NCBI GenBank assembly: GCA_030040955.1
Contig: JASHSH010000370.1
Coordinates: 1 to 7,633, forward strand
Direction: 5' to 3'
Source of the DNA: Rhodospirillales bacterium
GTDB lineage: Bacteria > Pseudomonadota > Alphaproteobacteria > Rhodospirillales > Magnetospirillaceae
Length of the DNA: 7,633 bases
Of the stretch, positions 5,780 to 7,633 are shown one piece after another. Within the stretch, counting starts at the first letter, position 1. Every line of letters begins with the position of its first letter. Position numbers and translations under genes: made by a program. Under the pieces are notes generated by a model that was not told where the DNA came from, ran no database searches, and saw only the letters and a program-made list of their open reading frames with translations.

Positions 5780-6421
5780 TTACCTGCGCAGGATATGCGC
5801 TTCGGCCGGGCGGCGGCATTCCCAGCCGGCGCGTTCCAGCGCGGGCGTGTCGTCCTGGTTTTCGGGCAGGCCCAGGCAGAGATAGCCGACGAACCGCCAC
5901 TTCGCCGGCACGCCGAGCGCCTCGGCCACAAGCTTCGGATCGAGGATCGACACCCAACCCATGCCGATCCCTTCGGCGCGCGCCGCCATCCAGAGCGTAT
6001 GGACGGCCGTCACCGCCGAATATTCCGCGGTCTCCGGCATGGTCAGGCGGCCGAGGCCGTGGCCCTGAGCGGGATCGCGCTCGGCGAACACGGCGAGATG
6101 GATCGGCGCTTCGTCGAGCCCGGCGAGCTTGAGCCGCGCATAGAGGCCGGCGCGCGTCTCGTCCTGGGCGGCGAGCGCGGCGGCGTTGCAGGATTCGAAA
6201 TTGCGCCGGATCGCGGCGCGGCGCGCGGCATCCTCGACGATGACGAACCGCCAGGGCTGGCTGAGCCCGACCGAGGGCGCGAGGCAGGCGAGCTCGATCA
6301 GCCGCTCGATCGTGCCGGCCGGCAGCGGCTCGGCGCGGAAGCGGCGCACGTCGCGCCGCCAGACCAGCAGCTCGCGCAGCCGGGCGCGGAATGGCGCGTC
6401 GAATTCGGGGGGAGCGTTCAT
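5780..6421 (-). CDS. bluB: 5,6-dimethylbenzimidazole synthase BluB
   Basis: BluB cleaves reduced FMN with oxygen to make 5,6-dimethylbenzimidazole, the lower ligand of cobalamin. The 213-residue product has the nitroreductase-like fold and the BluB signature throughout. WRRDVRRFR (21-29) carries D24, equivalent to the essential Asp32 that I recall from the Sinorhizobium enzyme. LAPSVGLSQPWRFV (47-60) binds flavin. YARLKLAGLDEAPIHLAVF, GLGRLTMPETAEYSAVTAVHTLW (122-144) and GMGWVSILDP (153-162), with S158 at the position of its Ser167, are all present, followed by YLCLGLPE. Length is normal for a stand-alone BluB. The start at 6419-6421 follows GAGGGGC, which sits about six bases upstream. It is first in a three-gene minus-strand unit with spacings of 9 and 17 bp. 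No other cobalamin gene is in the window. Ordinary nitroreductase is unlikely given the TMPET and WVSILDP blocks. Confidence 0.95.
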   Translation of the reverse strand: MNAPPEFDAPFRARLRELLVWRRDVRRFRAEPLPAGTIERLIELACLAPSVGLSQPWRFVIVEDAARRAAIRRNFESCNAAALAAQDETRAGLYARLKLAGLDEAPIHLAVFAERDPAQGHGLGRLTMPETAEYSAVTAVHTLWMAARAEGIGMGWVSILDPKLVAEALGVPAKWRFVGYLCLGLPENQDDTPALERAGWECRRPAEAHILRR

Positions 6422-6424
6422 CCG

Positions 6425-6443
6425 GTGCCCCTCTGGGGTGCAC
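6425..6443 (-). promoter_or_regulatory. Inverted repeat over the bluB ribosome binding site
   Basis: On the minus strand GTG..CCCC-AGA-GGGGCAC forms a seven-pair stem with a two-base bulge, and the GAGGGG that would bind ribosomes lies inside it, three bases before the ATG. If fully transcribed it could mask the site. The best promoter candidate would start the message near 6437, leaving only the inner four pairs, so the effect is uncertain. Confidence 0.3.
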
Positions 6444-6471
6444 AGGATAGCGCGCGCGCGGGCCGGCTCAA
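6444..6471 (-). promoter_or_regulatory. Candidate bluB promoter
   Basis: Read on the minus strand, TTGAGC (6471-6466) and TATCCT (6449-6444) are spaced 16 bp and each match the sigma70-type consensus at four positions. Transcription would start near 6437, about 16 nt before the bluB ATG. No cobalamin riboswitch fits in the 92 bp to yciB. Confidence 0.35.
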
Positions 6472-6490
6472 GCGGATGCGCCGCGCGGGG

Positions 6491-6518
6491 TTGCCCTCGG
6501 CCGTGGACTCACTATGTT
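6491..6518 (+). promoter_or_regulatory. Candidate yciB promoter overlapping the annotated start
   Basis: TTGCCC (6491-6496) and TATGTT (6513-6518) are spaced 16 bp and each match the consensus at four positions. The -10 overlaps the ATG at 6514, and transcription would begin at about 6525, next to the ATG at 6526. If real, the message is leaderless and translation begins at 6526. Confidence 0.35.
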
Positions 6519-7137
6519 GGACCCCATGGACGGAGAGGCAGCGGTCACGGAATCGGGCGCGAAGCCGGCGCAACGGGCGCAGCCCGGCTGGGTCGACGCG
6601 GTGGTGAACTACGCCCCTCTCGCCGCCTTCTTTCTCGCCTACGAATTCGCCGGGCTGAAGGCCGCGACCATCGTGGTGATCGCGGCGACCCTGCTCGCGC
6701 TCGGCTTCGGCTGGGTGGTCAGCCGCCGCTTCGCCGCCATCCCGGCGGTCACCGCGGTCATCGTCGGCGTGCTCGGCGGACTCACACTGTGGCTCAACGA
6801 TCCCGACTTCATCAAGCTGAAGCCGACCATCGTCTATCTGCTGTTCGCCGGCGTGGTCGGAGTGGAACTGGCCAGCGGGCGCAAGCTGCTGGTCGATGCG
6901 ATGCTGGCCGCCGCGCCGAAGCTCGCCCCGCGCGGTCGGCGCGCCCTGATGCTGCGCTTCCTCGTCTTCTTCCTGGCGATGGCTCTAGTCAACGAGATCG
7001 CGCGGCGCGTGCTCAGCACCGATCACTGGGTGCTGTGGAAGGTGCCCGGCGCGATCGCGGTCACGCTGCTGTTCGGCCTGGCCCAGGTGCCGCTGATCGC
7101 GCGGCACCGGCTCGAAGACGAATCGGAAAAGGCCTGA
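6514..7137 (+). CDS. yciB: YciB/IspZ septation-associated inner-membrane protein
   Basis: The 207-residue product is an intracellular-septation-A family protein with about five membrane helices. A hydrophilic N-terminal stretch (1-24) precedes VNYAPLAAFFLAYEFAGLKAAT. The defining block LWLNDPDFIKLKPTIVYLLFA is at 92-112. The second half keeps RFLVFFLAMALVNEIARR (148-165), STDHWVLWKVPGA (168-180) and the last helix ending in AQVPLIARH. In enterobacteria YciB links the envelope machinery and divisome; in alphaproteobacteria ispZ often lies beside ftsY, which is not seen here. Two starts are possible: ATG 6514 (used here as outer limit) and ATG 6526 (203 residues). Neither has a Shine-Dalgarno, and a promoter-like -10 overlaps the first, favouring 6526 if the promoter is real. 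It diverges from bluB and converges, with one base between stops, on the next gene. Confidence 0.93.
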   Translation: MLDPMDGEAAVTESGAKPAQRAQPGWVDAVVNYAPLAAFFLAYEFAGLKAATIVVIAATLLALGFGWVVSRRFAAIPAVTAVIVGVLGGLTLWLNDPDFIKLKPTIVYLLFAGVVGVELASGRKLLVDAMLAAAPKLAPRGRRALMLRFLVFFLAMALVNEIARRVLSTDHWVLWKVPGAIAVTLLFGLAQVPLIARHRLEDESEKA

Positions 7138-7138
7138 G

Positions 7139-7534
7139 CTAGACCCGCGGCGGCGGGGTCATGCGCCGGCGCGGCGGCGGCTGGCCGGCGGCGGGACGGC
7201 GGCGCGGGGCCGAAGGCTGCTCGGGCTTGGGCGCGCGCTCGCGGGTGGCGCGGCTGACCAGATACCAGAGCGCGATCGGCGGCACCATCACGATCGCCGC
7301 CTTCTGCAAATAGGGGATGAACTCGCTGCGCTGCTCCTCGTCGAGGATCTGCTCCTTGCAGGCCGAACGCTGCTGGTAGTTGCCCGTGCAGTTCTCCATG
7401 CGCTGCTTCGCCTCGGGCGAGGTGATGCCGTATTGCGAGGCGTCCACGTCGATGAATTCCTGGTAGATGGTGATCGCCGCCCACAGGGCGGAGGCGACCA
7501 GGACGAGAATGCGCAGAAGGCTCGCGGTGCGCAC
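7139..7534 (-). CDS. Unrecognised two-helix membrane protein with Pro/Arg-rich tail
   Basis: I do not recognise a named family for this 131-residue protein. It has a membrane helix at about 6-24, a polar loop at about 25-76, a second helix at about 79-94, then a tail to 131 that is rich in Pro and Arg (for example PPPRRRMTPPPR). The positive-inside rule puts the tail in the cytoplasm and the loop in the periplasm. The loop has two cysteines, C49 in MENCTGNY and C59 in RSACKEQI, a likely disulphide, and is otherwise acidic and Gln-rich. The start is taken as GTG at 7532-7534: the frame stays open upstream to a stop at 7610-7612 but holds no ATG, GTG or TTG there, and no Shine-Dalgarno is seen. 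The stop TAG is one base from the yciB stop. The helix-loop-helix layout and two spaced cysteines argue that it is real. Confidence 0.7.
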   Translation of the reverse strand: MRTASLLRILVLVASALWAAITIYQEFIDVDASQYGITSPEAKQRMENCTGNYQQRSACKEQILDEEQRSEFIPYLQKAAIVMVPPIALWYLVSRATRERAPKPEQPSAPRRRPAAGQPPPRRRMTPPPRV

Positions 7535-7560
7535 GGAGGTTTCGATCCCGAATGCGGCGG

Positions 7561-7593
7561 CCGGCGCCGGGGCGAACCCCCGGGCGCGAGCCC
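7561..7593. other. Tandem GC hairpins with four-base loops
   Basis: GGGG-CGAA-CCCC (7569-7580) and GGGC-GCGA-GCCC (7582-7593) are adjacent stem-loops, preceded by the palindrome CCGGCGCCGG (7561-7570). On the minus strand the first has a TTCG loop; on the plus strand the second has a GNRA loop. They lie upstream of the GTG start of the minus-strand membrane protein, in its probable leader. No T-run follows on either strand beyond a TTT at 7599-7601. Confidence 0.3.
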
Positions 7594-7633
7594 CCGCGTT
7601 TCGGTCATTCTACCATAACCGTCGGGAATCAGG

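Noticed and set aside
5088..6443. A 451-codon minus-strand frame running through bluB and the DUF2784 gene
   Set aside because: Only its last 90 codons make a real protein, with its own strong ribosome site at 5365-5371; the rest is an Arg/Ala/Pro-rich shadow of bluB and the DUF2784 gene.
7288..7608. Minus-strand frame beginning with ATG at 7606-7608
   Set aside because: It is out of frame with the two-helix protein and gives an Arg/Ser/Pro-rich chain without features.

Overview
The window is GC-rich DNA from a bacterial chromosome, densely coded on both strands. The mix of families (a short-form BluB, a YciB/IspZ-type septation protein with a conserved NDPDFIKLKPT segment, a small HCP-type secreted protein, DUF427, DUF805 and DUF2784 proteins) together with strong G/C third-position use suggests an alphaproteobacterium. 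The order cannot be fixed from this sequence. No rRNA, tRNA, CRISPR array, insertion sequence or phage gene is visible, so it reads as ordinary chromosome with lineage-specific small operons.

Layout, left to right. (1) 1-947, + strand: the 3' part of a DUF427 gene, cut by the window edge, followed closely by a small cysteine hydrolase of the isochorismatase superfamily with a complete Asp-Lys-Cys triad. (2) 970-1890, - strand: an EamA/DMT drug/metabolite transporter convergent with the hydrolase. (3) 2078-2461, + strand: a DUF805 membrane protein, divergent from the transporter across a 187 bp spacer that holds a promoter-like element overlapping a 13 bp inverted repeat. (4) 2462-2740: a spacer with no convincing gene, ending in a GTATAC-centred palindrome and a strong hairpin next to the ribosome binding site of the next gene. 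(5) 2741-5065, + strand: a two-gene unit, a biuret-hydrolase-like cysteine hydrolase and a 531-residue NCS2-type (AzgA-like but divergent) permease. (6) 5088-6421, - strand: a three-gene unit read as bluB, a DUF2784 membrane protein, and a small secreted protein with two mature-chain cysteines. (7) 6514-7137, + strand: yciB/ispZ, divergent from bluB over 92 bp that contain two promoter-like hexamer pairs. (8) 7139-7534, - strand: an unrecognised two-helix membrane protein with two periplasmic cysteines and a Pro/Arg-rich tail, whose stop codon is one base from the yciB stop.

The most interesting part is 2677-5065. The hydrolase has the residues I remember as catalytic in biuret hydrolase, and the permease keeps the AzgA/NCS2 scaffold but replaces the usual Thr/Ser-rich substrate segment with an unrelated one. 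The pair looks like an uptake-plus-hydrolysis module for a ureide or nucleobase-derived amide whose substrate I cannot name. Both genes carry a stable hairpin that ends exactly at the Shine-Dalgarno sequence, and the upstream palindrome resembles a GntR/FCD-type operator. These regulatory readings are inference from sequence shape only.
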